A DNA stretch of 64,000 nucleotides from Kribbella aluminosa (GCF_017876295.1 NZ_JAGINT010000001.1:2356001-2420000); one strand, 5' to 3'. Counted from the first letter of the stretch, positions 18,619 through 27,981 are shown. Numbers and translations: made by a program. Notes: a model not told the origin generated them from the letters alone.

Positions 18619-19941
18619 ATGTCCCGAGTACCCAAGCTGTCCGCGCTCCTGGCCGTCGGTGCGCTCGCGCTGACCGCCCTCCCGAGCAACGCGGCACAGC
18701 CCTCCCGGTCGAGCCTCGCCTCGGCGTTCCAGAGCGCGTCGGCGAAGTACGACGTACCGCGCGAAGTGCTGGTCGGCGTCGGCTTCGCCGAGACACACCT
18801 GGACGGCCACCACGGTGCGCCGAGCCAGGCGAACGGCTACGGCGTCATGCATCTGGCCGCGAACAACGTGAACAAGACGATGTCCGAGGCAAGCAAACTG
18901 ACCGGACTGCCGGTCGCGAAGTTGTCCAAGGACGACGCGTCGAACATCCTCGGCGCTGCGGCCGTCCTGGACTCGTACGCCGACCAGGCCGGCCTGAAGG
19001 ACCGTTCCAGGATCGGCGAGTGGTACTCCGTGATCGCGAAGTACTCGCACTCCGCCGACGCCGCGACCGCCCGGCTGTACACCGACGAGGTCTACAAGAT
19101 GATCGGCCTCGGCGTCCGGACGGCCGGCGTCTCGACCGATCCGCAGCAGGTAACGCCGGACCGCGGCGCGTACGCGAAGGTCGCACCCCTCGGCGCCAAG
19201 GTCCAGGGCGCCGACTACCCGGGCGCGATCTGGGACCCGGCCAGCACCAGCAACTACCAGGTCGGGCGGACGCAGGCGATCAGCACGATCGTCATCCACG
19301 TCACCCAGGGCTCGTACGCCGGCACGATCAGCTGGTTCAAGAACCCGTCGGCCCAGGTGAGCGCGCACTACGTGGTGCGGTCCAGCGACGGCCAGATCAC
19401 CCAGATGGTGGCCGAGAAGGACACTGCCTGGCACGCCCGGAGCGCGAACCCGTTCGCGATCGGCATCGAGCACGAGGGGTACGTCGACCAGCCGTCGTGG
19501 TTCACCGACGCGATGTACCGGTCGTCGGCCGCGCTGGTCAAGAACATCGCCGACCGGCGGGGCATCCCGAAGGACCGTGACCACATCAAGGGCCACAGCG
19601 AGATGCCCGGCAACGACCACACCGACCCGGGTCCGAACTGGAACTGGGACTACTACATGCAGCTGGTGAACGACGGCAACCCGAACCCGCCGCAGTACAA
19701 CTTCACCACGTGGGGGAACGGCGTGAACGTACGGTCCGCGCCGAAGCTGTCCGCGTCGGTCGTAACGACGCTGGCCGGTCCGACCCGCGTGTTCGTCGAA
19801 TGCCAGGTCCAGGGCGACACGGTCACCGCCGGCGGCTACACCAACAACTGGTGGTCCAAGCTCCGCGACCAGAAGGGCTACATCACCAACATCTACATCG
19901 ACGACCCGAACGCCAAGCTCCCCGGCGTACCCGACTGCTAG
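18619..19941 (+). CDS. secreted N-acetylmuramoyl-L-alanine amidase with SH3-like domain
   Basis: The 440-residue protein has a signal peptide (1-26, cut near SNAAQ), a lytic-transglycosylase-like helical region (30-155, VGVGFAETHLDGH), a type 2 amidase domain (about 215-355) and a C-terminal SH3-like domain (about 365-430, NGVNVRSAPKLSASVVTTL). The zinc-binding pattern is IVIHVTQGS (H near 227), IGIEHEG and KGHSEMPGNDHTDPG. It cleaves the amide between MurNAc and L-Ala in peptidoglycan. Paired palindromes lie upstream. Confidence 0.88.
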   Translation: MSRVPKLSALLAVGALALTALPSNAAQPSRSSLASAFQSASAKYDVPREVLVGVGFAETHLDGHHGAPSQANGYGVMHLAANNVNKTMSEASKLTGLPVAKLSKDDASNILGAAAVLDSYADQAGLKDRSRIGEWYSVIAKYSHSADAATARLYTDEVYKMIGLGVRTAGVSTDPQQVTPDRGAYAKVAPLGAKVQGADYPGAIWDPASTSNYQVGRTQAISTIVIHVTQGSYAGTISWFKNPSAQVSAHYVVRSSDGQITQMVAEKDTAWHARSANPFAIGIEHEGYVDQPSWFTDAMYRSSAALVKNIADRRGIPKDRDHIKGHSEMPGNDHTDPGPNWNWDYYMQLVNDGNPNPPQYNFTTWGNGVNVRSAPKLSASVVTTLAGPTRVFVECQVQGDTVTAGGYTNNWWSKLRDQKGYITNIYIDDPNAKLPGVPDC

Positions 19942-20001
19942 AGCAGGAAGGTAGAGCCTGCTGTACCGACCGCGGCTACGAGGGTGCCGCAAGATAAGGG
20001 C

Positions 20002-21067
20002 ATGCTCAAGAAGATCCTGTCCCGGGGGTGGTCCGGCCGCCGCGTACCTGATCGTGCGCTTCTTCAAGTCGGTCACGCTGCTCGGCGCGCTGCCGATCAG
20101 CCTGCTGCTTGGCTGGATCATCCCGGGTGCGACCGCAGGACTGGTGCGGCTGGCCAACAGCGAGCGGTACCGCGCCGCGAAGTACCTGGGTGTCCCGCAG
20201 GCGGAGGAGCTGCCTCCCGCGCTGCCGAGGCAGTCCGGGGACGTGGTGACGCCGTTCCGGGACAGGTCCTTCAAGCGCAGTCTCAAGTGTCTGCTGATGC
20301 CGGTGGTGATGATCCCGGAGCTGTTCATCACCGCGATCTCCGTGGTCGGCGCACCGGCGGCTGTCGCGGGCATGCTGCTCTGGAAGCTTGGCCCAGGCAA
20401 CTTCAGCTTGATGGGCGTTGGCGTCGGCAACTGGTTCGACGCGCTCGCCCTCGGCCCCCTGCAGATTCTGCTCAGCCTGGGCTTCCTTGGTTGGCTGGCG
20501 CCGGCAGTGGCCCGCGGCCACGCCAACGTGGTGCTGACACTGCTCGCGCCGAGTGCCGAGCAGGTGGAGACCGCCCGGTTGGAGCAGCGAGTGGAACAGC
20601 TCACGAAGAGCAGGGCGGGTGCTGTTGACTCGCGCTGCGCCGAGCTGCGCCGTATCGAGCGGGACCTGCACGACGGCACCCAAGCCCAGTTGGTCTCCCT
20701 GGCGATGCGCATCGGCGTTGCCAAGCAGGTGATGGCCGAGGACCCGGAGAAGGCCGCCAAACTGCTCGACGACGCCCGCGACGGCGCAGAGTAGGCCATG
20801 ACGGAGCTACGCACAGCGCGGCCGGCCACGTCGACGTACAACTCGAACGGCGCGGTCCTGAGCTCTACCTGGCCGTCACCGACGACGGGATCGGTGGCGC
20901 CCGGATCGGCGAGCAGAGTGACCTGCTGGGCCGGGGGAGCGGTCTGCACGGCATGCTGCATCGCGGTCGTCGACGTACGGCTGCCACCCACCTTGACCGA
21001 CGAGGGCCTGCGCGCCGCGATCGAGGCCCGCCGTGTCCTCGCTGTTCTCGCCTACCTCGGCCTGTGA
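20002..21067 (+). pseudogene. remnant of a NarL-type two-component system (sensor kinase fused to a response regulator fragment by deletions)
   Basis: The original start is ATG 20002 (LKKILSRGWSGR). One extra base near 20041 shifts into AYLIVRFFKSVTLLGALP, the membrane sensor part. The frame then runs through the HisKA_3 box RRIERDLHDGTQAQLVSL to GAE, where a TAG at 20792-20794 stands in place of an expected GAG. After MTELRT the sequence jumps to the ATPase domain in another frame (AGHVDVQLERR, VTDDGIGGARIG). From 20966 it jumps again into a receiver domain (VVDVRLPPTLTDEGLRAAIE), ending at 21067. At least four lesions make this a dead gene pair. Confidence 0.85.
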
Positions 21068-21107
21068 GCTCTTGACGGTTGAGCCTCACTAGTCCACTCT
21101 CGTGATC

Positions 21108-21121
21108 TGAGAGCGCTCTCA
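21108..21121 (+). promoter_or_regulatory. LacI-type palindromic operator before the S1 protease gene
   Basis: TGAGAGCGCTCTCA is a perfect 14-base palindrome centred on CG, the form bound by LacI-family repressors (compare the CebR site TGGGAGCGCTCCCA of Streptomyces). It lies 33 bases before the protease ATG, just downstream of a TTGACG at 21072 that could be a -35 element. Control of the protease by a sugar-responsive repressor is inferred. Confidence 0.55.
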
Positions 21122-21153
21122 TCCACCGAACCGCCCCTAGGTGAGGAGAGTCC

Positions 21154-22257
21154 ATGAAGGTCCTACTAGCCGTCGTGGTCACGGCGGCTGCGCTCACTGT
21201 GCCCACAGCACAGGCGCTCGCTGTGCCCGGCCAGTCCGCTGCGATGCAACGTGACTTCGGCCTCAACGAGCAGCAGATGCAGCAACGCCTGGCCGCCGAG
21301 ACGTCAGCAGCCAAGCTCTTGCCGGCAGCACAGAAGGCAGCCGGTGCTGCCTTCGGCGGAGCCTGGTACGACGCCAGCACGCAGAAGCTGGTTGTAGGAA
21401 TCGTCGGCCAGGACCACGCGGCCGCCGTACGCGCCACAGGTGCCCAGGTGACCGCCGTACCCATCACTGCGAAGGCCCTGGACCAGCGGAAGGCTGCGGT
21501 CGACAAGCTGGCCGGTAAGGCAGTACCGGCTGCCGTGAGCGGCTGGGCTGCCGACCCGAAGTCAGGCAGCGTTGTCGTCAACGTCCAAGCAGGCAAGCGT
21601 TCCAAGGCCGTCGACACGTTCGTGGCCAAGCTGGCCAAGGCAGGTGCCGTGACAGTGAAGGAGGTTGCCGCCCAGGCGCCCCGTACGTTCGCTGCCGGCA
21701 CCGTCGGCGGTGACCCGTACTACGTCAGCAACATCCGCTGCTCGATCGGCTTCTCGGTGTACGGCGGCTACGTGACCGCCGGGCACTGCGGCCGGAGCGG
21801 GATGGTGCGCGGCTGGGACGGCTCGGACCAGGGGTCGTTCCAGGCCTGGTCGTTCCCGGGCAACGACTTCGCGTGGGTCGCAACCGGCTACGGCTGGTGG
21901 ACCGTGCCTGTGGTGTTCGGCTGGGGACAGGTGAGCGACCAGCTGGTCCGCGGCTCGTCCGAGGCACCGATCGGTTCGTCGGTGTGCCGCAGCGGCTCCA
22001 CGACGCACTGGCACTGCGGCACGATCCTGGCCAAGAACGAGACCGTGAACTACGGCAACGGCCAGCTGTTCTACGGTGCGACCAAGACCAACGTCTGCGC
22101 CGAGGGCGGCGACTCGGGTGGATCGTTCATCACCGGTGACCAGGCGCAGGGCGTCACGTCCGGCGGCTGGGGCAACTGCACCAGCGGCGGCGAGACGTGG
22201 TTCCAGCCGGTCAACGAGATCCTCCAGACGTACCACCTGACCCTGCACACCGCCTGA
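21154..22257 (+). CDS. secreted S1 family serine protease, alpha-lytic/streptogrisin type
   Basis: The 367-residue preproprotein has a signal peptide (1-23), a pro-domain of the alpha-lytic type (about 30-180), and a mature chymotrypsin-like domain starting near 183. The triad is H211 in VTAGHCG, D238 in GNDFAWV, and S321 in EGGDSGGS. Cysteine pairs (196/212, 278/288, 315/345 approximately) are those of streptogrisins. It degrades extracellular protein. The ATG has GGTGAGGAGAG upstream. A LacI-type palindrome precedes it and a strong bidirectional terminator follows. Confidence 0.93.
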   Translation: MKVLLAVVVTAAALTVPTAQALAVPGQSAAMQRDFGLNEQQMQQRLAAETSAAKLLPAAQKAAGAAFGGAWYDASTQKLVVGIVGQDHAAAVRATGAQVTAVPITAKALDQRKAAVDKLAGKAVPAAVSGWAADPKSGSVVVNVQAGKRSKAVDTFVAKLAKAGAVTVKEVAAQAPRTFAAGTVGGDPYYVSNIRCSIGFSVYGGYVTAGHCGRSGMVRGWDGSDQGSFQAWSFPGNDFAWVATGYGWWTVPVVFGWGQVSDQLVRGSSEAPIGSSVCRSGSTTHWHCGTILAKNETVNYGNGQLFYGATKTNVCAEGGDSGGSFITGDQAQGVTSGGWGNCTSGGETWFQPVNEILQTYHLTLHTA

Positions 22258-22266
22258 AAGCAGTAA

Positions 22267-22308
22267 CGTCCGAAGAACCGAGGGCTATTGGCCTCAGTTC
22301 TTCGGACG
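22267..22308. terminator. bidirectional terminator between convergent genes
   Basis: CGTCCGAAGAAC pairs perfectly with GTTCTTCGGACG, extended inward by GAGG/CCTC, giving one of the strongest hairpins in the window. It sits between the convergent protease and flotillin genes and ends 13 bases before the flotillin stop. Confidence 0.8.
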
Positions 22309-22320
22309 CTACGCGGGTTG

Positions 22321-23670
22321 TCAGGCTGTTTCGTTGGGGACGGGCTCCAGCTTCGGGGACTCGTCCTGCTTCGTGGCCAGCGAGTCGATGAGCTGCTTGG
22401 CCAGGGCGAAGCCGGAGCCGCCCATCGTGATGGTCTTCACCAGGGTGTCCTCGATGCCCTGCGCACCGTTCAGCACCACCATGTTGCCGACCTTCGCGAA
22501 CGAGCTGGCCGCCGCGGTGACGATCTCCGGGTAGGCCTCGGCGAGCTGCTGCGCGACGACCGCCTCGGTGTTCGTGGCCAGCGCCTCGGCCCGGGCCTTG
22601 ATACCGGCCGCCTCGGCCATCGCCTTCGCCTGCACGGCCGACGCCTCGGCCTTACCGTTCAGCTCGGTGGCCTTCGCCTGCGCCTCACCGCGGAGCTGGA
22701 CCTCACGGGCGTTCGCCTCGGCGCCCGCGATCTGCGCGTCCCGGGCGGCCGTGGCCAACGTGCGCTGCCGGTACGCCTCGGCGTCGGCGGGCTTCAGCAC
22801 CGTCGACTCCAGCTGCTTCTCGGCCAGCGACGCGTTCAGCTTCGCGGTCTCGGTCTCGGCGACCACGACCTCCTGGCGGGCCAGCGCCTCGGCCAGCGGG
22901 CCGGACTGCGACGCCTTCGACTTCGCCTGGTCGACCTCGGCCTGGTAACCGGCCTGGGCGATCGAGCTCTCTCGGACGGCGGCGGCCTTCTTCGCGGCGG
23001 CGGCCTGCTCGCGCTCGGTCGCCTCCCGGTCCCGCTCGGCCTGCGCGATCCGGGCCGCGGCCTCGACCGCGGCGGCCTGCGGACGGCCGAGGTTCTTGAT
23101 GTACCCGGACTCGTCGTCGATCTCCTGGATCTGCAGCGAGTCCACGACCAGGCCGAGCTTCTCCATGTCGCCGGCCAGCGAGCCGCGGATGTTCGTGGTC
23201 AGCGTCTCCCGGTCGTGCAGCATCTCCTCGACCGTGGTGGAACCGACGATCGCCCGCAGGTGACCCGCGAACAGCTCGTGGATGGTGCCCATCACCTGCT
23301 CGTCGCTCTGCTCCAGGAACCGCCGCGCGGCGTTCGCGATCGAGCCGTAGTCGTCACCGACCTTGTACGCCGTGACGCCCTTGATGTGCAACGGGATCCC
23401 CTGGCTGGACACGCAGGTGACGGTCAGCGGCGTGGCCCGGATGTCCAGCGGCAACCGCCGTACCGTCTGAAAACCTGGGAGAACCGCCGTACCGCGGCCG
23501 ACCACGATCTTGAAGCCGAGGGTCTCGTTGATCTGCTCGTTGCTTGAGTGCGCGCCGAGGCCGGAGATGATCAGCGCCTCGTTCGGCTCCGCCACCCGCC
23601 AGACCATCCGGAACACGATGAGCAGCACCACGACCGCGACGGCGGCGATGCCTACGTACGTCCAGAGCAT
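22321..23670 (-). CDS. flotillin-like SPFH domain protein
   Basis: The 449-residue protein has an N-terminal membrane segment (LWTYVGIAAVAVVVLLIVFRMV), an SPFH domain (about 30-190) and a long Ala/Glu/Arg coiled coil (about 195-400) with repeated EA dipeptides. It belongs to the flotillin/YuaG family, which organises membrane microdomains. The ATG at 23670 is chosen because GGAGGGG precedes it; the in-frame ATG at 23691 adds seven residues and lacks a site. The NfeD-like gene lies 40 bases upstream on the same strand, the classic NfeD-flotillin pair. Confidence 0.9.
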   Translation of the reverse strand: MLWTYVGIAAVAVVVLLIVFRMVWRVAEPNEALIISGLGAHSSNEQINETLGFKIVVGRGTAVLPGFQTVRRLPLDIRATPLTVTCVSSQGIPLHIKGVTAYKVGDDYGSIANAARRFLEQSDEQVMGTIHELFAGHLRAIVGSTTVEEMLHDRETLTTNIRGSLAGDMEKLGLVVDSLQIQEIDDESGYIKNLGRPQAAAVEAAARIAQAERDREATEREQAAAAKKAAAVRESSIAQAGYQAEVDQAKSKASQSGPLAEALARQEVVVAETETAKLNASLAEKQLESTVLKPADAEAYRQRTLATAARDAQIAGAEANAREVQLRGEAQAKATELNGKAEASAVQAKAMAEAAGIKARAEALATNTEAVVAQQLAEAYPEIVTAAASSFAKVGNMVVLNGAQGIEDTLVKTITMGGSGFALAKQLIDSLATKQDESPKLEPVPNETA

Positions 23671-23710
23671 TTCCCCTCCAAGACAGTGCACATTTCAAGA
23701 ACTGGGCAAT

Positions 23711-23905
23711 TTAGATGGCGCGAGCGACGTAGACGGTGCGCGGTGGGTCGAAGTCGACGACGATCACCTGCGTCCCCACCTCCAGCACCTCGTCGGTCGC
23801 CGGGTAAGCGTAGAAGGCCTCGGTGGCACCCCGGACCGGCAGCATCACCTCGCCGACGATCCCGGGTGCGATCCGGCCGATCACCCGCCCCCGCTTGCCT
23901 ACCAT
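23711..23905 (-). CDS. short NfeD-like OB-fold protein
   Basis: The 64-residue product (GRVIGRIAPGIVGEVMLPVR, then GTQVIVVDFDPPRTVYVARA) matches only the C-terminal OB-fold domain of NfeD. It lacks the membrane segments and the ClpP-like protease of long forms. NfeD proteins act with the flotillin encoded next door. It starts at ATG 23905. The upstream neighbour is the sugar permease, 57 bases away, so a separate promoter is possible. Confidence 0.75.
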   Translation of the reverse strand: MVGKRGRVIGRIAPGIVGEVMLPVRGATEAFYAYPATDEVLEVGTQVIVVDFDPPRTVYVARAI

Positions 23906-23962
23906 GTTGCCCCTTCGACGTACCGCTGCTGCTCTGGGTTCCGGGCAGCTTACATCGAAGTA

Positions 23963-24790
23963 TCAACCGCGGACGGCGCCTTCCGTAGCCCCCTTCACGA
24001 ACTGCCGGGCGAAGATCGCGAACACGACCACCAGCGGGATCATCGCGAGCAGCGCTCCGGTCATCACCATGCTGTAGTCGACGCCGTGCGCACGGTTCAA
24101 GGTGGACAGCGCGACCTGCAGCGTCAGGTGGTCCGGGTTGGTCAGCACGATCAGCGGCCACATGTAGTCGTTCCAGGACCCGACGAACGTGAAGATGCCG
24201 AGGAACGCCAGCGCCGGCCGCGCCGACGGCAGCGCCACGTGCCAGTACGTACCGAAGAAGCCGCAGCCGTCCAGCGTCGCGGCCTCGACCAGTTCGTCGT
24301 GGATCGAGTTCCGGAAGTACTGCCGCATCCAGAAGATTCCGAACGCGTTGGCCGCGCCCGGAATGATCAGCGCCTTCAGCGAACCGACCCAGCCGAGGAT
24401 CGCCATCGTCTGGAACTGCGGTACGGCGGCCAGTTGCGCCGGCAGCAGCATCGTCGCGAGCAGGATCACGAACAACGCGTTCCGCCCCGGGAACCGGAAC
24501 TTCGCGAACGTGAACGCGGCCAGCGAGTCGAAGAACAGCACCAGCGCCGTCGTCGAGACCGCGACGATCGCGGTGTTCGCCATCGACTGGAAGAACGCCA
24601 CGTTCGCCAGCACCTGGTGGACGTTCTCGCCGAAGTGCCCGCCGAACGTGAACTTCGGCGGGAACCGGTAGATGTCGGCGGTGGTGTTCGACGCCATCAG
24701 GATCGTCCACGCGAACGGGAACATGAACACCAGCAGCGCCAGTACGAGCGCAGCATGCAGCGCGATCCCGCGCAGCCGGCTCCGGATCAT
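23963..24790 (-). CDS. carbohydrate ABC transporter permease, MalG type
   Basis: The 275-residue protein has six membrane segments and the binding-protein-dependent permease EAA loop, EAATLDGCGFFGTYWHVALP, that docks the ATPase. The C-terminus FARQFVKGATEGAVRG is typical of the MalG/second permease. Its ATG overlaps the stop of the first permease by four bases. It imports a sugar across the membrane with the binding protein encoded upstream. No ATPase gene is in the operon. Confidence 0.93.
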   Translation of the reverse strand: MIRSRLRGIALHAALVLALLVFMFPFAWTILMASNTTADIYRFPPKFTFGGHFGENVHQVLANVAFFQSMANTAIVAVSTTALVLFFDSLAAFTFAKFRFPGRNALFVILLATMLLPAQLAAVPQFQTMAILGWVGSLKALIIPGAANAFGIFWMRQYFRNSIHDELVEAATLDGCGFFGTYWHVALPSARPALAFLGIFTFVGSWNDYMWPLIVLTNPDHLTLQVALSTLNRAHGVDYSMVMTGALLAMIPLVVVFAIFARQFVKGATEGAVRG

Positions 24791-25716
24791 CTGTCCTCAC
24801 CCCGTCCGCGGAAGATCCGCCAGTTGATTGCCGTGAACAACAACACCAGGACGAAGATGCTGAGCGCGATCGCGGCGGCGTACCCGTAGTCGTTGTCGAG
24901 GAACGCGGCCCGGTAGAAGAACAGCACCACGGTCATCCCGCTCTGCCCGGTGCCGCCGCTGTTGCCGACCATCACCTGCGGCTCGGTGAACGTCTGCAGG
25001 CCGCCGATCGTCGACATGATGACCGTGAACAGTACGACGGGGCGCAGTTGCGGCAACGTGATCGAGAAGAACGTCCGTACGGCGCCCGCCCCGTCCACCT
25101 TCGCGGCCTCGTACTGCTCGCGCGGGATCGCCTGCAGACCGGCCAGGTAGATCAGCGTGTTGTACCCGACCCACTGCCAGACGATCATCGTGGAGATCGC
25201 GATCTTGATGCCCCACGGCTGCCCGAGCCAGTCCTGCTGCGGGATGCCGAGCGAGCGCAGCGCGGCGTTCACGAGACCGAAGTTCGTACTGAAGATCGAG
25301 CTGAAGAAGATCGCCATCGCCACCAGCGACGTGACGTTCGGGATGAAGTACGCGATCCGGTAGACGTTGGTGAACCGGACCGCGGACTGCAGCATCACCG
25401 CGAGCAGCAACGCCAGCACGAGCGTCGGCACCGTCGACATCAGGAACAGTACGACGGTGTTCTCCAGCGCCTGCCAGAACGTCGGGTCCTTGACCAGGAA
25501 CGCGAAGTTGCCGAGGCCGGTGAACCTGCGGGCGCTCATCCCGTCCCAGCGCTGGAACGCGAGCACGATCGTGGACAGCATCGGGTACAGCCCGAACACC
25601 GCGAACAGCACGTAGAACGGCGATAGCGCCAGGTAGAACCGCCAGTACGACCAGATCCGCTTGCGGGCGGGTGCCGTGGTCACCGTGGCCGCCGGCACCG
25701 TCGCCGTAGCGGTCAC
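24787..25716 (-). CDS. carbohydrate ABC transporter permease, MalF type
   Basis: The 309-residue protein begins with GTG at 25716, overlapping the stop of the binding-protein gene by four bases (GTGA). The same frame is open far upstream but only as an out-of-phase reading of the binding protein. It has six membrane segments beginning SYWRFYLALSPFYVLFAVFG and the EAA loop EAAKVDGAGAVRTFFSITLP. It forms the membrane channel together with the second permease, encoded downstream. Confidence 0.93.
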   Translation of the reverse strand: MTATATVPAATVTTAPARKRIWSYWRFYLALSPFYVLFAVFGLYPMLSTIVLAFQRWDGMSARRFTGLGNFAFLVKDPTFWQALENTVVLFLMSTVPTLVLALLLAVMLQSAVRFTNVYRIAYFIPNVTSLVAMAIFFSSIFSTNFGLVNAALRSLGIPQQDWLGQPWGIKIAISTMIVWQWVGYNTLIYLAGLQAIPREQYEAAKVDGAGAVRTFFSITLPQLRPVVLFTVIMSTIGGLQTFTEPQVMVGNSGGTGQSGMTVVLFFYRAAFLDNDYGYAAAIALSIFVLVLLFTAINWRIFRGRGEDR

Positions 25717-27014
25717 TGCACCCCCTGCCGCGTGGCGATCGCCTTCGCCTTCGAGACCGCCGAGGACCAGGCCGCGTCCGACGTCTTGGACCCGGTCTGC
25801 ACGGTCTTCAGCTCGTCGTGGAACGGCGCCGCGACCGAGTCGTCGAACGGGCTCTGGTACGCGACCGGGATCCCCTTCGCCGCCGGGCCGAAGATGTCGA
25901 TCGGCACCTGGCCGCCGAAGAACGCGTCCTTGGCCTTCAGCTCCGGCTTGTCGTACGCCGCCGGCGTGGACGGGAAGATCTGCGCATCCGTGAACGCCTT
26001 GGCCTCGTTGTCGGCGCTCAGCATGTACTTGATCACGTCGAACGCCTTCTGCGGATCGGCGGCGTTCTTGGTGATCGCGAGGAACGAGCCGCCGAAGTTC
26101 GCCGGGCCACCGGGGGTCGGCGCCAGCCGCCACTTGCCGGCCGACTTCTTCACCGCGGACTTGATGTCCAGCGCCACCCAGGCGGCGCCGATGTGGGCCG
26201 GCACGGTGCCCTGGTCGAGGCCGGCGTTCCAGTCCGGGCCGCCGCTCGGCGTCCGGCCGTCGATCTTCAGCGTCATCGCCTTGACCGCGGTGTCCCAGGC
26301 CTTGCGGATGTGGTCCTGGTCGCCGATGAACTTGTTGTCCTTGGAGATGTACCGCTCGGTGCCCTGGCCGACGACCATGTCGTACAGACCGGCGGCGTCG
26401 CCGACGATCGGCGCCTTCGGGTTCTTCGCCTTCAGTTCGACACCGGCCGCGAAGAAGTCGTCCCAGGTCTTCAGCTGCTCGGCCACCTTGGCCGGGTCGC
26501 TCGGCAGCCCGCCGGCGGCGAAGATGTCCTCGCGGTAGAACAGCGCGGTCGGGCCGACGTCGATCGGCAGCCCGATCACCTTGCCGTCGAGCGTGGTCGC
26601 CTGCTTCACCTTCCAGTCCAGGTAGTCGCCGAGCACCGAGTCCGCGCCGACCGTCTTCAGGTCCACGAACCGCTCCGCCTGCGGCAGCAGCGACGCGATG
26701 TCCTCGCCCTTCAGCCCGGTGATGTCCGGGATCGACGTACCGCCGTTGAACGTGGTGATCAGCTTCTGCTTGAAGTCGCCGCCGATCTCGGAGTACTTGA
26801 TCTTCGGGTCCGGGAAGTGCGCGATCGTGTCGTCGAGCACGGACTTGCCGAGACCGCCCGGCCAGCACCAGAAGCTCAGCTCGGTGGCGGCGTTCTTCTT
26901 GGCCGGCGCGCCGGCGTTGTTCATCCCGGACGAGCAGCCGACGAGCGACCCGCCCGCTAGTCCGCTCGCAACGGCCGCGAAGCCCCCGAGCAGCGTCCGA
27001 CGTGAGAGCTCCAT
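25713..27014 (-). CDS. sugar ABC transporter substrate-binding lipoprotein
   Basis: The 433-residue protein has a twin-arginine-like start (SRRTLLGGFAAVASG) and a lipobox LVGC with the modified cysteine at 27, so it is exported and lipid-anchored outside the membrane. The rest is a type 1 extracellular solute-binding protein fold (PTALFYREDIFAAGGLP, FLAITKNAADPQKAFDVIKY). It follows the PfkB gene by four bases and overlaps the first permease gene. The sugar is not predictable with confidence; a glucoside is suggested by the GH4 gene nearby. Confidence 0.93.
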   Translation of the reverse strand: MELSRRTLLGGFAAVASGLAGGSLVGCSSGMNNAGAPAKKNAATELSFWCWPGGLGKSVLDDTIAHFPDPKIKYSEIGGDFKQKLITTFNGGTSIPDITGLKGEDIASLLPQAERFVDLKTVGADSVLGDYLDWKVKQATTLDGKVIGLPIDVGPTALFYREDIFAAGGLPSDPAKVAEQLKTWDDFFAAGVELKAKNPKAPIVGDAAGLYDMVVGQGTERYISKDNKFIGDQDHIRKAWDTAVKAMTLKIDGRTPSGGPDWNAGLDQGTVPAHIGAAWVALDIKSAVKKSAGKWRLAPTPGGPANFGGSFLAITKNAADPQKAFDVIKYMLSADNEAKAFTDAQIFPSTPAAYDKPELKAKDAFFGGQVPIDIFGPAAKGIPVAYQSPFDDSVAAPFHDELKTVQTGSKTSDAAWSSAVSKAKAIATRQGVQ

Positions 27015-27018
27015 GGAT

Positions 27019-27981
27019 CTACCTTCCTGAGTGGGCGCCGATCAGCGCTTCCAGTTGGTGGTCATCGGGGTTCGCGTCCTGCCAGGCCGCGAGGTCGGCC
27101 CAGCGCGGCGCGGCGTCCGCTCCGCCGAGCCGGGTGACCGAGATGGCTGCGGTGAGCGCGGCGAACCGCACCCGTTGCTCCAGCGGCAGGTCCCAGAGGG
27201 TGCCGGCGATGAAACCGGCGGCGAACACGTCACCCGCCCCGGTGGTGTCCGCCGCCGGGACCGGATAGGCCGGTACGTCGACGTACTGGCCGCTGCCCGC
27301 GTCGAGTGCGATCGCACCGGCGGCGCCGTTCGACACGACGACCAGCGGCACCTTCTCCGCGAGCCGGCGGATCGCCTGCTCCGGGGTGTCCGTTCGCGTG
27401 TAGTACCTGGCCTCGTCGGCGTTGGGCAGGAACACGTCGCAGTGCTCGAGCTGGTCGAGTACGGCGGGATCCCACTGCTCGCTCGGGTCCCAGCCGACGT
27501 CCGCGAACACCGTGCTGCCGGCCGCCTTCGCCTTGGCCAGCCACTCGTTCGGCCACGGGCCGATGTGGGCGGCGACCGCGCGGGCGGACGGTGCGGTGGT
27601 GATCAGGTCGTCGGCGGACAGCGGGGGAGTGGTGCCGCGGGTGACCAGCGCCCGATCGTTGTCATAGGCAAGGGCCACGGTGAGCGGAGTCGGCCAGTCG
27701 GGGAGCTTGCGGGACAGTCCGAGGTCGATGCCCTCGGCGCCCAGCGCCGCCCAGACCCGGTCGCCGAGGTCGTCCGCACCGAACGCGGCGACCATCCCCG
27801 TCCGCAGCCCGAGCCGGGCGAGCGCGACCGCGAAGTTCGCGATCCCGCCGGGGCTTTCGTGCGACTCGGTCGCCCAGACCTCGGTGCCGGACCGTGGCGC
27901 CGTGGGCAACCCCAGCACGAGGTCGTGGAAGACCAGCCCGGACACGACAACATCCAGAGACGTGACGTCCAGCTCATGCAT
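27019..27981 (-). CDS. PfkB family carbohydrate kinase
   Basis: The 320-residue protein is a ribokinase-type sugar kinase. It has an N-terminal GG motif (ESPGGIANFAVALARLG) and the C-terminal signature DTTGAGDVFAAGFIAG with the catalytic Asp. The ATG at 27981 (HELDVTSLDVVVSG) is preferred; it has AGGAG 11 bases upstream, while a TTG ten codons earlier is weaker. It heads the transporter operon on the minus strand and diverges from the DeoR regulator. It probably phosphorylates the imported sugar or its aglycone-free product. Confidence 0.9.
   Translation of the reverse strand: MHELDVTSLDVVVSGLVFHDLVLGLPTAPRSGTEVWATESHESPGGIANFAVALARLGLRTGMVAAFGADDLGDRVWAALGAEGIDLGLSRKLPDWPTPLTVALAYDNDRALVTRGTTPPLSADDLITTAPSARAVAAHIGPWPNEWLAKAKAAGSTVFADVGWDPSEQWDPAVLDQLEHCDVFLPNADEARYYTRTDTPEQAIRRLAEKVPLVVVSNGAAGAIALDAGSGQYVDVPAYPVPAADTTGAGDVFAAGFIAGTLWDLPLEQRVRFAALTAAISVTRLGGADAAPRWADLAAWQDANPDDHQLEALIGAHSGR

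Noticed and set aside
16215..20991. Long open frames on the minus strand opposite the transglycosylase, amidohydrolase and amidase genes
   Set aside because: Their composition is Arg/Pro/Ala-rich shadow typical of GC-rich codons read antisense, and the plus-strand genes have clear catalytic motifs.
24787..26868. A single 693-residue reading from the permease up through the binding-protein gene
   Set aside because: The upstream part is the binding protein read out of phase. The GTG at 25716 with a 4-base overlap gives a normal MalF-type permease.
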